Part shown: positions 1 to 5,746 of the stretch, in pieces
How positions within the stretch are numbered: the stretch's first letter is position 1
How the letters are laid out: each line of letters opens with the position of its first letter
NCBI GenBank assembly: GCA_031288635.1
Contig: JAITQZ010000017.1
Span: 1 to 5,746 of the forward strand
Length of the DNA: 5,746 nt
DNA from: Candidatus Peribacteria bacterium
GTDB lineage: Bacteria > Patescibacteria > JAEDAM01 > Absconditabacterales > Absconditicoccaceae
Direction: 5' to 3'
Translations under genes and position numbers: made by a program
Notes under the pieces: model-generated
What the model saw: only the letters and a program-made list of their open reading frames with translations
The model's database searches: none
Told to the model about the DNA's origin: nothing

Positions 1-166
1 TTTGAATAAGCTGATGAGGGATTTGAGGAATAAAATTTCAATGATAAAAATTAGAATGTTTCCCTCATTTTCCTCTTTCACTGATAATCCATAGACTATC
101 GGTTAAAATGTGTTCATAATTTTTTCGATTATCTCCTGTCAAATCGAAATCATTGAATCTTGACAT
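1..166 (-). CDS. DNA methyltransferase-like protein, N-terminal part; continues past the left edge; needs UGA = Gly
   Basis: The frame is open from the ATG at 166 to the window edge (55 codons) only if the TGA codons at 65-67 and 38-40 are read through. Read as Gly they become residues 34 and 43. The product then carries LWIISERGKGG (25-35) followed by HSNFYHGNFIPQIPHQLI (37-54). From memory, this resembles the W..R..hs.YHGNF.PQIP.Q.I segment near the N-terminus of type II N6-adenine/N4-cytosine DNA methyltransferases, where Gly in HGNF is conserved. In that family an RYT segment and an F.G.GTT SAM-binding motif should follow, outside this window. An in-frame TTG at 181 has a GGAG six bases upstream (188-191) and could be the true start; the ATG lacks a well-placed ribosome site. 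The gene lies 121 bases downstream of the pyruvate-kinase-like gene on the same strand. Whether a restriction partner exists cannot be seen. The recoding is solid; the family assignment is fairly likely. Confidence 0.66.
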
Positions 167-199
167 ACTACCACTATACAATTTTCTCTCCAATTTTCA

Positions 200-205
200 A
201 TCATA
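200..205 (-). promoter_or_regulatory. Possible extended -10 element for the methyltransferase-like gene
   Basis: On the minus strand the sequence reads TGtTATGAT, an extended -10 with five of six matches to TATAAT. No good -35 lies at the usual distance; TTCAAG 18 bases upstream is poor. Transcription would start near 193, giving a very short leader in front of the TTG at 181 or the ATG at 166. Read-through from the upstream pyruvate-kinase-like gene is the alternative. Confidence 0.3.
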
Positions 206-240
206 ACAACAAAAAAATTACTTCTTGAACAACTTTCCCT

Positions 241-260
241 ACTTCGCCCTTCGGGGGAGT
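241..260. other. GC-rich hairpin between the pyruvate-kinase-like and methyltransferase-like genes
   Basis: This segment folds as ACTTC(g)CCC, loop TTC, GGGGGAGT: eight pairs with one bulged G and one G-U wobble on the plus strand. On the minus strand, where the flanking genes are transcribed, the wobble becomes a C-A mismatch and the stem is weaker. The only T-run on that strand (T7, 215-221) begins 19 bases after the stem, too far for a standard intrinsic terminator. It stands out as GC-rich in AT-rich surroundings; it may be an mRNA 3'-end or processing structure. Confidence 0.3.
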
Positions 261-287
261 CTATTGGTACCTCTGACCAACCTTCTC

Positions 288-1694
288 TTAAATATTCTTA
301 AAATGATACAACTCTACCCCATTTATCATATCAGATTTCACACCATCGTGATACTCATTCGCCTGCACAATCAGCACCTTATCATCCAAAGAAATATTCC
401 CTTTGAAAATAATTCTAATCATCTCTTTCCCAATTCTTTTCAAATTTTCATAGTTGAATGACTGTGAAATCTTATACCCTTTCACCCCTCGCACCAAACT
501 TAAAAACCTATACGTATCATTCGACTTGGTAAACGTAATCACCGGAACTTTTGGATTGAGAGAAGCAATACGGGCAGAGGTATACCCATTTTCTGTAAAA
601 CAGACAGTCGCTTTAATATCAAGTTCTTTCGTAATCCTATACGCATTATAAATAATATAATCTCTCACTTCAAATTCCGCTTCATCAAACCTCTCTACAG
701 TTTTTTCTCTTGTTTTAAGTTCATACTTTTCCAAAAGCGTCTCTAACGTATCAATCATCGGAAACACTTCATCCTCAATAATCATCGTCTCCAACATCAA
801 CCCATCTGCTCCAGCTTCACAGAGCTCTTTAATAGTCGTTTCTTTTCCCAAAGGATAGTCCTTAGTCCCCAAGGCTCCACAATACGTAATCAGCACAGGA
901 ATTCCTTTTGCTCTCACTTCGTGCACCAGCTGAGAAATGGTTCTTTTTTCGAGATACTTTTCTAAAAGGTCAGCCACCAAAATAATCCCATCAGCCTTTT
1001 TCATAATCTCTTCCAAATGCTCCAAACCGTGTTTGGTCTCAATCTTAGCAAACACTTTCATCTCTGTAGCGTGCTGCTCATTGAGAAACTTTTTTGCATC
1101 CTCCAAATGGCTCGCACTATAACACGCGGACAATGCCACTACGTGCGTCCCATATTCCAATCCTCGCAAAATATCTTTTTTGTCCTGATTACTCAACACA
1201 CCCGTTTCCTCTTCATTATGCTCCAAACTCACTCTATCATACTGTAAAATTTTCTTTTGTGCCCCAGGATGGACTACCACACATTCCGCATAATCCTCCT
1301 GCTGATGCTCAATTTTCAAAAGCACCTGACTGGACTCAAAAACAATCTCATCCCCCTCAGAAAGCTTATCTAAATGAGCATAATCAATAAAGATTTTTTT
1401 GTCTCCATCTTGAGTATATTCGGAATAGTCCACCGTAATTTTTTGCCCTTTTTTCAAAGGAATATCCGAAGTATTTTTTACTCTAATAGTGTGCCCTTTG
1501 GTTTCAATAATAATAGTTTTACTGTTATCAAGCTTCATCAGTGTGTCAATATATTTTTTATTGTTGTCGTCAAACCCATAGGACAACGTAATAGTGAACG
1601 CATCCACCATATTAATGATTTTACTCAGGACAGTTTCCTTGGCAAGCGTGGGACCCACCCCCGCGATAATTTTTGTAAAACGGAAATTATTCAT
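288..1694 (-). CDS. Pyruvate kinase-like protein with substituted active site
   Basis: This 468-residue protein has the length and domain order of pyruvate kinase. The first barrel half opens with TKIIAGVGPT (7-16) for the usual TKIVATIGP. A B-domain-like insert follows (about 72-165), then the second barrel half, then a well-kept C-terminal domain with TENGYTSARIAS (367-378). FAKIETKHG (215-223) keeps the catalytic Lys (217) and metal-binding Glu (219) of the KIEN motif, and Asp242 may match the second metal ligand. Other signatures are lost: RLNFSHG is TITLSYG (34-40), replacing the phosphate-binding Arg and the Asn; LDTKGPEIR is IETKGHTIR (63-71); ARGDLG is shortened around VADLLE; and the TATQML threonine motif is LITYCGALG (268-276). 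Membership of the family is clear, but ordinary PEP-to-pyruvate activity is doubtful. The ATG at 1694 has no obvious ribosome site; the stop is TAA. It is divergent from corA and contains no in-frame UGA. Confidence 0.85.
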   Translation of the reverse strand: MNNFRFTKIIAGVGPTLAKETVLSKIINMVDAFTITLSYGFDDNNKKYIDTLMKLDNSKTIIIETKGHTIRVKNTSDIPLKKGQKITVDYSEYTQDGDKKIFIDYAHLDKLSEGDEIVFESSQVLLKIEHQQEDYAECVVVHPGAQKKILQYDRVSLEHNEEETGVLSNQDKKDILRGLEYGTHVVALSACYSASHLEDAKKFLNEQHATEMKVFAKIETKHGLEHLEEIMKKADGIILVADLLEKYLEKRTISQLVHEVRAKGIPVLITYCGALGTKDYPLGKETTIKELCEAGADGLMLETMIIEDEVFPMIDTLETLLEKYELKTREKTVERFDEAEFEVRDYIIYNAYRITKELDIKATVCFTENGYTSARIASLNPKVPVITFTKSNDTYRFLSLVRGVKGYKISQSFNYENLKRIGKEMIRIIFKGNISLDDKVLIVQANEYHDGVKSDMINGVELYHFKNI

Positions 1695-1751
1695 AGAAGG
1701 TAAAGAAAAAAATAAAAAATGCTGAACGTTAGTGACTCCAACCCTTACAAA

Positions 1752-1769
1752 AAAGGAAGATCTCCCTTT
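1752..1769 (-). promoter_or_regulatory. Leader hairpin upstream of the pyruvate-kinase-like gene
   Basis: In the minus-strand transcript AAAGGGA pairs with TTCCTTT around a GATC tetraloop (seven pairs, one G-U), followed by three more Ts. It resembles a weak intrinsic terminator. It sits about 57 bases upstream of the start codon, inside the leader, so it could act as an attenuator. No alternative anti-terminator fold was established. Confidence 0.3.
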
Positions 1770-1887
1770 ATCCTAGCCAGCTTGGAACGCAATCACGAAA
1801 GATTGTATCCAGAAAACAAAAAAATCACACTTCTGAGCATCACCATAAAAATACATCAATAAATTTCGTCGCATCAAAAAGCAACGC

Positions 1888-1915
1888 TTTATACTCATTT
1901 TTTTCAAAAATGCAA
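1888..1915 (-). promoter_or_regulatory. Sigma-70-type promoter for the pyruvate-kinase-like gene
   Basis: On the minus strand, TTGCAT (1910-1915) is separated by 16 bases from TATAAA (1888-1893). Matches are 4/6 and 5/6 to consensus, and the spacer is A/T-rich. Transcription would start near 1881, leaving a leader of roughly 185 bases before the start codon at 1694. A small imperfect stem (CGTTGC/GCGACG, one wobble) lies right at the predicted 5' end. Confidence 0.5.
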
Positions 1916-1960
1916 GAGGAAATTTCACCAACAAGGTCTTTCATTAAATGAGAACAAGGA

Positions 1961-1975
1961 AATAAAAGTTTTATT
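1961..1975. repeat. AT-only palindrome upstream of corA
   Basis: AATAAAA and TTTTATT form a perfect 7-base inverted repeat around a single G. It could be a regulator site or a chance product of AT-rich DNA; nothing in the sequence decides between them. Confidence 0.25.
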
Positions 1976-1991
1976 AGCAATCAGATTGTTA

Positions 1992-2019
1992 TTGTTTTTT
2001 TTTAGAGAAAAGATACATT
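1992..2019 (+). promoter_or_regulatory. Weak promoter candidate for corA
   Basis: TTGTTT (1992-1997) is followed after 16 bases by TACATT (2014-2019), each about 4/6 to consensus. The start point near 2026 would give a leader of about 34 bases. It is the best-placed match between the upstream TAG at 2003-2005 region and the corA start, but AT-rich DNA yields such matches easily. Confidence 0.3.
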
Positions 2020-2059
2020 TAGTAAAACAATTTTTACTTTCTGTACTCCCCTATTGCCT

Positions 2060-2983
2060 ATGATTGAAGGAAGTTTAACCGTCGGAGAAATGACTCGAAC
2101 CCATCTCGTAAACCCCACCCACAAAGAAGTAGCCCCATTGGTAGAAGAATATCACCTTCACGAAATCATTGAACAAGACTTTTTGGATTTCACCACCCAA
2201 GACAAAATTGATGTCTACGACGACTGTATTTTTTTAATCCTCCGTTTTCCCAAATATAATGAAAAAACAAAAAAGCACTTCGCAAATACGATGCACGCAA
2301 TTCTAGGAAAAAACTTTATTCTTACTGTCACCTCTCACATCACCAATAACATCCAAAAAATTCAAGACACCTATCGTGCAGAACTCGCAGAAGAAGGCAG
2401 AGAAGAATTCAAACTCTCTCCCTACTATATCCTCTACAAAATTATTGATGCAATGTACGACAAAGCATTAGTAGGACTAGGAAAATTTTCACAAGACCTG
2501 ATAAGAATAGAAGATATCGCATTAGATAGCTCTTCCATCAACGAAGAACTGCTTTCTGAACTCTTAATGAAAAAAAGAAATGCAATTTTGATGAAGCACA
2601 TCATCGCTCCCCACTCAGAAATACTAAGAGAACTCCAAGTGGCCACCGTGAATTTTTACGAAGGAGACTTAGATGTGTATTTTGAGGATTTGCAGTATAA
2701 AACAGATAAAATTCTGTCACTAATCTCTATTACCAAAGAAAACACCGAAAGCCTCTTTGACGTCTCCGATACTCTCACCACGATGAAAACCAACAAAGTC
2801 ATCTCCGTCCTCACCATTTTCACCGTAATCCTTGGGATTTTAACACGACTCAGCGGAATGTACGGAATGAACGTCGCCCTCCCTTTCGATGATTCCCCTC
2901 AAGCATTCAGCATTCTCTGCTTTTCTATGATTGGCATTGCTATAGGGACAATGCGATATTTTAGAAAGAAAAAACGATTTTAA
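2060..2983 (+). CDS. corA: CorA-family magnesium/divalent cation transporter
   Basis: This 307-residue protein is close to the usual CorA length. CorA proteins form homopentameric inner-membrane channels that import Mg2+ (in some members Co2+ or Ni2+). A long soluble N-terminal region (about 1-240), with an acidic start and helical second half, matches the cytoplasmic funnel. TM1 spans about 247-268 and ends in the family signature YGMN (GMN at 269-271), followed by VALPF. After a short loop comes TM2 (about 282-301), then the basic tail RYFRKKKRF. The loop resembles the YGMNV.LPF variant rather than the GMNF..MPEL form. I chose the ATG at 2060; an in-frame TTG at 2054 would add two residues, and a TAG at 2003-2005 limits extension. 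No Shine-Dalgarno site is visible. There is no in-frame UGA. Its TAA overlaps by four bases with the stop of the convergent PKD gene. Confidence 0.92.
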   Translation: MIEGSLTVGEMTRTHLVNPTHKEVAPLVEEYHLHEIIEQDFLDFTTQDKIDVYDDCIFLILRFPKYNEKTKKHFANTMHAILGKNFILTVTSHITNNIQKIQDTYRAELAEEGREEFKLSPYYILYKIIDAMYDKALVGLGKFSQDLIRIEDIALDSSSINEELLSELLMKKRNAILMKHIIAPHSEILRELQVATVNFYEGDLDVYFEDLQYKTDKILSLISITKENTESLFDVSDTLTTMKTNKVISVLTIFTVILGILTRLSGMYGMNVALPFDDSPQAFSILCFSMIGIAIGTMRYFRKKKRF

Positions 2984-2993
2984 CGCACGTTAA
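2965..2993 (-). terminator. Possible intrinsic terminator of the PKD gene, spanning both stop codons
   Basis: TTTAACG and CGTTAAA (2978-2984 and 2987-2993) form an inverted repeat with a CA centre, effectively a 6-base stem with a tetraloop. On the minus strand it is followed after four bases by TTTTTTCTTT. The stem contains the stop codons of both convergent genes. The stem is AT-rich, so termination may be weak. On the plus strand no T-run follows, so it should not terminate corA transcripts well. Confidence 0.4.
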
Positions 2994-5490
2994 ACCCTAA
3001 CGTCGTATCTACCGTTTGCGTATCCTCAAAGGTCAACGATAATTTTACTGTATACGTCCCTGGAACTTCAAAAGTTTTATTTACTTCAGCACACCCTCTC
3101 CCTTTACATTGTAGAGGAGTAGAACCATCCCCAAAATCCCATTTCATCGTCTCTGGCAATCCATTAAACTCTGCCAAGAAACGTACCGAGTCTCCCACTT
3201 TGGCACTCTGTGTGGGATGAGAAGAGGAAGACAAATTAACTTGAATAAGCTGTTTTTTTACCAAAATAGGTAGTTCTGGCTGAATAGTCGCAATGTAACC
3301 TTTTCTCGTAGTGATGACGACTTTGGGCTGAAATGAACCGTTTTCTTTTCAATGGTCATAGGTATAGGTATGTTCAATCACTCCATTAGGCAGATTTATC
3401 TTACTTTCTCCATCCCCAAAATCCCAGCTAAAATAAATAATTTCATCACCAGGAACCGTAATGACACTCTGCGAAGCATCTAATCTCACTTTAAGCGGTT
3501 CATATCACGTGTTTGGTTCCACCACCAGTTTCCCGATAATATCAGGTCTTTTCACTTCAAAAGAAAGTGGAATCTCCTTAAATAAAGCACGTTCAGTATC
3601 TTCAAGACGGATAATCGCCTCATAGGTCGTTTCCTTGTCCAACATAAACTCATAGAGAGACCCTTGATTAAGCACAGGATTTCCCTCAAAAAAGACGTTC
3701 TTTCTCAGGGATGCACTATCAGGACTCACAGAAACCAAATCAATCACAATGGCTTGTGGAATGGTATCTAAATGTACCACTCCTCCAGAAATCGCAGAAG
3801 CAGGAATCTCTTTAAAAGTAGACTCTCCAGGAAGTTTCTGTTTGATAACATATCTCACCGTAATATCCTCTTTCGCTAATTGCAAGAGTTCTGACTCACA
3901 GGTTCCCCTTTTACCATCCACGGTAATGAAGTCCAAAGAAACTAAATAACTCCCCTTTTCTGGAAACGTATAGTCCACCTCTCTCGCACTCTGTTTGAGG
4001 GTAGCAATCTCCTTATTGGTCAAAGCATCGAAAATATGATAGGTATATCCAGCGATATTAGAGACAGAACCATCTAAAAAGTTCGTCTGAATTTTATACT
4101 TCGTCTGAGAAAAATTTGCCAAATTGATTTCACAAATCGGGACATCAGACTGCTCTACACGTACGGGAAACGAATACACAAAGTTCACCAAACCAGGAAA
4201 TTTCACAGTCGGAGTATACACTTTTGGCGTCTTATAGATATAATCGAAGCTAACCAACTGTTCTCTATCATTCACATCATCATTATCCATATCTCGCACC
4301 ACCTGATACTCCTTCAAACCAAAATCTCTAAAAATCGAAGTAGTATCAACCGTAATCTTAGCAGGAGCTTTCCCCAGATTAATCTCTCCCTGTGTCGCAG
4401 AAAGCACAGATGAGGACTTTGCATTTTGAGCAGAAGCAAAAAGCTGAATTTCTGAAGCGAACGAAAGACTACCACTTTTCAATTCCGTAGTAATCCCTTT
4501 TTCTCCCGTAATTTTATTATCATAGGTCAAGATAGCCTTTCGCGTATACTCTCCTTTCTTATCATAGAAACAATACGCACTAAATCCATTATTATAGTTC
4601 AATTGTTGTTTCTGAGGATTTCCACATTCAAGCGTCAGCTTTTGCGGAGTGATTTCTCCTAATTTTGCCAGTTCAGCAGACCAAACAGGCAGATTAAGCG
4701 AAAAAGTAATCTCTCCTGGAGCAATAAATGGAATTTTTCCGAATACACCAGTACTTATTTCTCCTGCACTATTTCTTTTCCCTACCAGAAAGGTATCAAT
4801 CAGATTTGTAGATTTAACCACAGGGTCCACGGTAATTTTACCAATCTGTCCAAACACTACTCCAGCCACGCCCCCTGCCACTCCTAGCAACAAGAAAGCA
4901 CCCACTAAGCCGAAGATATAGCTGACTTTTGACTGATTTTTCACGGTAATGAGCCTATACACATTCGTCAACAGAAACCCTAGCCCAACCAATCCAATCA
5001 CTCCCACAATCAATCCAGCAAAAATAGAAAGCAGATTGACCGCAGTAGTAGCCGTAATTCCCACCCCAGCGAGAGCATTCGGATTTTTTATCAGAGACAC
5101 CAACGTCAACGCAAAAAGTCCTCCCAGCAAAAGCAAAAACCCAACACATCCCAACGTAAGTTTCTTTCGAGAAAAATTATATTTGGCTCCTTCTTTTACC
5201 ACGGTAGGTTTATTGACCTGCACAGAAGTATAGCCCAAGGCTTGCAATTGCTGTTGTCCTTGGAGATAGGCAGCATTCAGCTGGTCCAACTGGACTTTAA
5301 TTTGCTGAATTTTCTCCGAAGGCTGTCCAGGATTTGCCTGTAGCCAAGCAACAATTTGATTATACTGAGCCTGCAATTGCTGCTGTTTGACCAGAAGTTC
5401 TTGAATTTGCATTGCTCCTGTTGGCTGTCATGTCCCGGTCGAACCAGTAGCTGTAGAAGGGGTTTGAGATGATGACGTTGAAATTTCCAT
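2980..5490 (-). CDS. Large membrane-anchored PKD-domain surface protein (836 residues; three in-frame UGA = Gly)
   Basis: The frame is continuous from the ATG at 5490 to TAA at 2980-2982 if the TGAs at 5428-5430, 3505-3507 and 3349-3351 are read as Gly (residues 21, 662, 714). A Ser/Thr/Gly-rich start (1-25) leads into a Gln-rich, probably coiled-coil stretch (27-86). Three membrane helices follow (about 111-134, 150-175, 189-215). Basic residues before TM1 and between TM2 and TM3 suggest N-in, C-out. The roughly 620-residue exterior contains degenerate Ig/PKD-like units, an acidic possible Ca2+-binding segment DMDNDDVNDR (400-409), and two clear PKD domains with WDFGDG at 689-694 and 784-789. 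UGA662 supplies the Gly in NTGYEPLKV, matching the conserved G..PL.V start of PKD domains. PKD domains usually mediate surface protein or carbohydrate contacts; no enzyme domain is visible. An in-frame TAA at 5524-5526 limits the start. The specific role is unknown; attachment or envelope structure is a guess. Confidence 0.88.
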
Positions 5491-5526
5491 TTTTGTTTTT
5501 GAAGAGATAAAGACATACTCCTTTTA

Positions 5527-5554
5527 AGTATATCCAAAAATCGGATTTTTGCAA
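5527..5554 (-). promoter_or_regulatory. Sigma-70-type promoter for the PKD-domain gene
   Basis: On the minus strand, TTGCAA (5549-5554) and TATACT (5527-5532) are separated by 16 bases. Transcription would start near 5520, giving a leader of about 30 bases to the ATG at 5490. A GGAG at 5518-5521 lies about at the start point and too far from the ATG to serve it. Confidence 0.5.
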
Positions 5555-5583
5555 AATTTCAAAGCATCTACATCCATTTCGAA

Positions 5584-5611
5584 TTGACTTCTTAAAGAAA
5601 TTCTATATAAT
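5584..5611 (+). promoter_or_regulatory. Strong sigma-70-type promoter for the rightmost gene
   Basis: TTGACT (5584-5589), 16 bases, then a perfect TATAAT (5606-5611). It is the best promoter match in the window. Transcription should start near 5618, leaving about 75 bases of leader before the ATG at 5694. It lies back to back with the minus-strand promoter, with 29 bases between the two -35 boxes. Confidence 0.65.
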
Positions 5612-5623
5612 GAAAGTGAAATG

Positions 5624-5647
5624 GTCGGATGGTATTTACATACCGAC
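5624..5647 (+). promoter_or_regulatory. Hairpin in the leader of the rightmost gene
   Basis: GGTAT (5631-5635) pairs with ATACC (5640-5644) around TTAC. In a competing fold GTCGG (5624-5628) pairs with CCGAC (5643-5647), with TAT/ATA stacked inside and ATGG bulged. It would lie within about ten bases of the predicted transcript 5' end. It may stabilise the mRNA; no T-run follows, so it is not a terminator. Confidence 0.3.
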
Positions 5648-5693
5648 AATTTCTTTTGTCTAATGAAGAGACTTTATTCCTTCTGATTACCCA

Positions 5694-5746
5694 ATGCCAA
5701 AAATTACTCCCCTTCAAGACACTCTCTATGAGATTACTCCTGGGAT
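5694..5746 (+). CDS. Start of an unidentified gene, cut by the right edge
   Basis: Seventeen complete codons follow the ATG: MPKITPLQDTLYEITPG. The gene lies downstream of a strong promoter and diverges from the PKD gene. An in-frame TAA at 5661-5663 limits upstream extension. No clear ribosome site is seen. The opening loosely recalls the PL..i....WEIP start of archaeal-type RtcB RNA ligases, but this is far too short to name. A competing frame (ATG 5621 or 5663) is also open to the edge if two UGAs are read as Gly, but its product looks less protein-like. Confidence 0.45.
   Translation, partial: MPKITPLQDTLYEITPG

Larger units (their letters stand above)
1695..2059. other. Divergent intergenic region between the pyruvate-kinase-like gene and corA
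   Basis: This 365-base AT-rich stretch separates two divergent genes. It holds a good minus-strand promoter, a long leader for the minus-strand gene with a hairpin and T-runs, an AT-only palindrome and a weak plus-strand promoter candidate. Short frames exist on both strands (47 codons plus, 41 codons minus), but neither has a ribosome site or recognisable product. I see no tRNA or rRNA. Confidence 0.6.

Noticed and set aside
3..47. A plus-strand Gly-rich tail (six TGA codons in fifteen) at the left edge.
   Set aside because: It lies opposite the methyltransferase frame, which has recognisable motifs. The TGA richness here is the complement of coding on the minus strand.
123..149. Perfect 8-base inverted repeat TTTCGATT/AATCGAAA with an 11-base loop.
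   Set aside because: It falls within the start of the methyltransferase coding region, is AT-rich, and is not followed by a suitable T-run.
160..182. TTGACA followed by TACAAT on the plus strand as a promoter.
   Set aside because: The spacer is only 11 bases, and no plus-strand gene follows.
103..204. A 33-codon minus-strand frame with one TGA.
   Set aside because: It overlaps the methyltransferase start in another frame, and its ATG lies within the likely -10 element.
1719..1862. A 47-codon plus-strand frame starting with MLNVSDSNPY in the divergent intergenic region.
   Set aside because: It has no ribosome site, promoter or recognisable product, and it lies opposite the predicted leader of the minus-strand gene. 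It cannot be excluded as a small gene.
1773..1898. A 41-codon minus-strand frame in the same region.
   Set aside because: Its ATG lies between the -35 and -10 of the predicted promoter, so it would not be transcribed from it; the composition looks random.
3505..5412. A 635-residue minus-strand gene ending at 3505 plus a separate 94-codon gene at 2980-3264, as a standard-code reading would give.
   Set aside because: Both pieces are in the same frame, separated only by TGA codons, and together rebuild two complete PKD domains. The intervening 3268-3504 stretch is fully coding once TGA is Gly.
2980..5490. The PKD gene as a pseudogene with nonsense mutations, or as a selenoprotein.
   Set aside because: All three interruptions are TGA, never TAA or TAG, with no frameshift. 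Another gene in the window shows the same pattern. The positions favour Gly, and no Sec-type motif is seen.
5277..5537. An 86-codon minus-strand frame (MDILKRS...) with a GGAG near an internal ATG at 5516.
   Set aside because: It overlaps the start of the PKD gene in another frame, the GGAG is only one base from that ATG, and the product is a shadow of the Gln-rich coding sequence.
5621..5746. An alternative plus-strand frame open to the right edge with two TGAs, starting at 5621 or 5663.
   Set aside because: It is rich in aromatic residues and lacks protein-like character compared with the frame starting at 5694. More sequence to the right would settle this.

Overview
The window most likely comes from a Candidate Phyla Radiation bacterium of the Absconditabacteria (SR1) / Gracilibacteria (BD1-5) type, in which UGA is read as glycine (genetic code 25). 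Two observations support this. A large minus-strand PKD-domain gene is interrupted only by three in-frame UGA codons, and one of them sits where PKD domains carry a conserved Gly. A methyltransferase-like fragment at the left edge is open only if two UGAs are read through, and one of those gives the Gly of a conserved HGNF motif. Every complete gene here ends in TAA. The DNA is AT-rich, clear Shine-Dalgarno sites are mostly absent, and several promoters look like ordinary sigma-70 sites. The phylum is an inference; UGA = Gly is close to being read directly from the sequence.

Layout from left to right: (1) 1-166, minus strand: start of a DNA methyltransferase-like gene that runs off the left edge. 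(2) 288-1694, minus: a pyruvate-kinase-fold protein whose active-site motifs are eroded. (3) 1695-2059: a divergent intergenic region with a good promoter for the pyruvate-kinase-like gene, a long leader with a hairpin, and a weaker promoter candidate for corA. (4) 2060-2983, plus: a CorA-family divalent cation channel. (5) 2980-5490, minus: an 836-residue membrane protein with a Gln-rich cytoplasmic N-terminus, three membrane helices and a long extracytoplasmic part ending in two PKD domains. A standard-code reading breaks it into pieces. (6) 5491-5693: back-to-back promoters. (7) 5694-end, plus: the first codons of another gene.

The genes do not form an obvious pathway. corA and the PKD gene converge and share a 4-base stop overlap inside a small hairpin. 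The pyruvate-kinase-like gene and the methyltransferase gene are co-oriented and may be partly co-transcribed. The most interesting points are the UGA recoding, which changes the gene models at both ends of the window, the pyruvate kinase homologue with substituted catalytic residues, and the large surface PKD protein.
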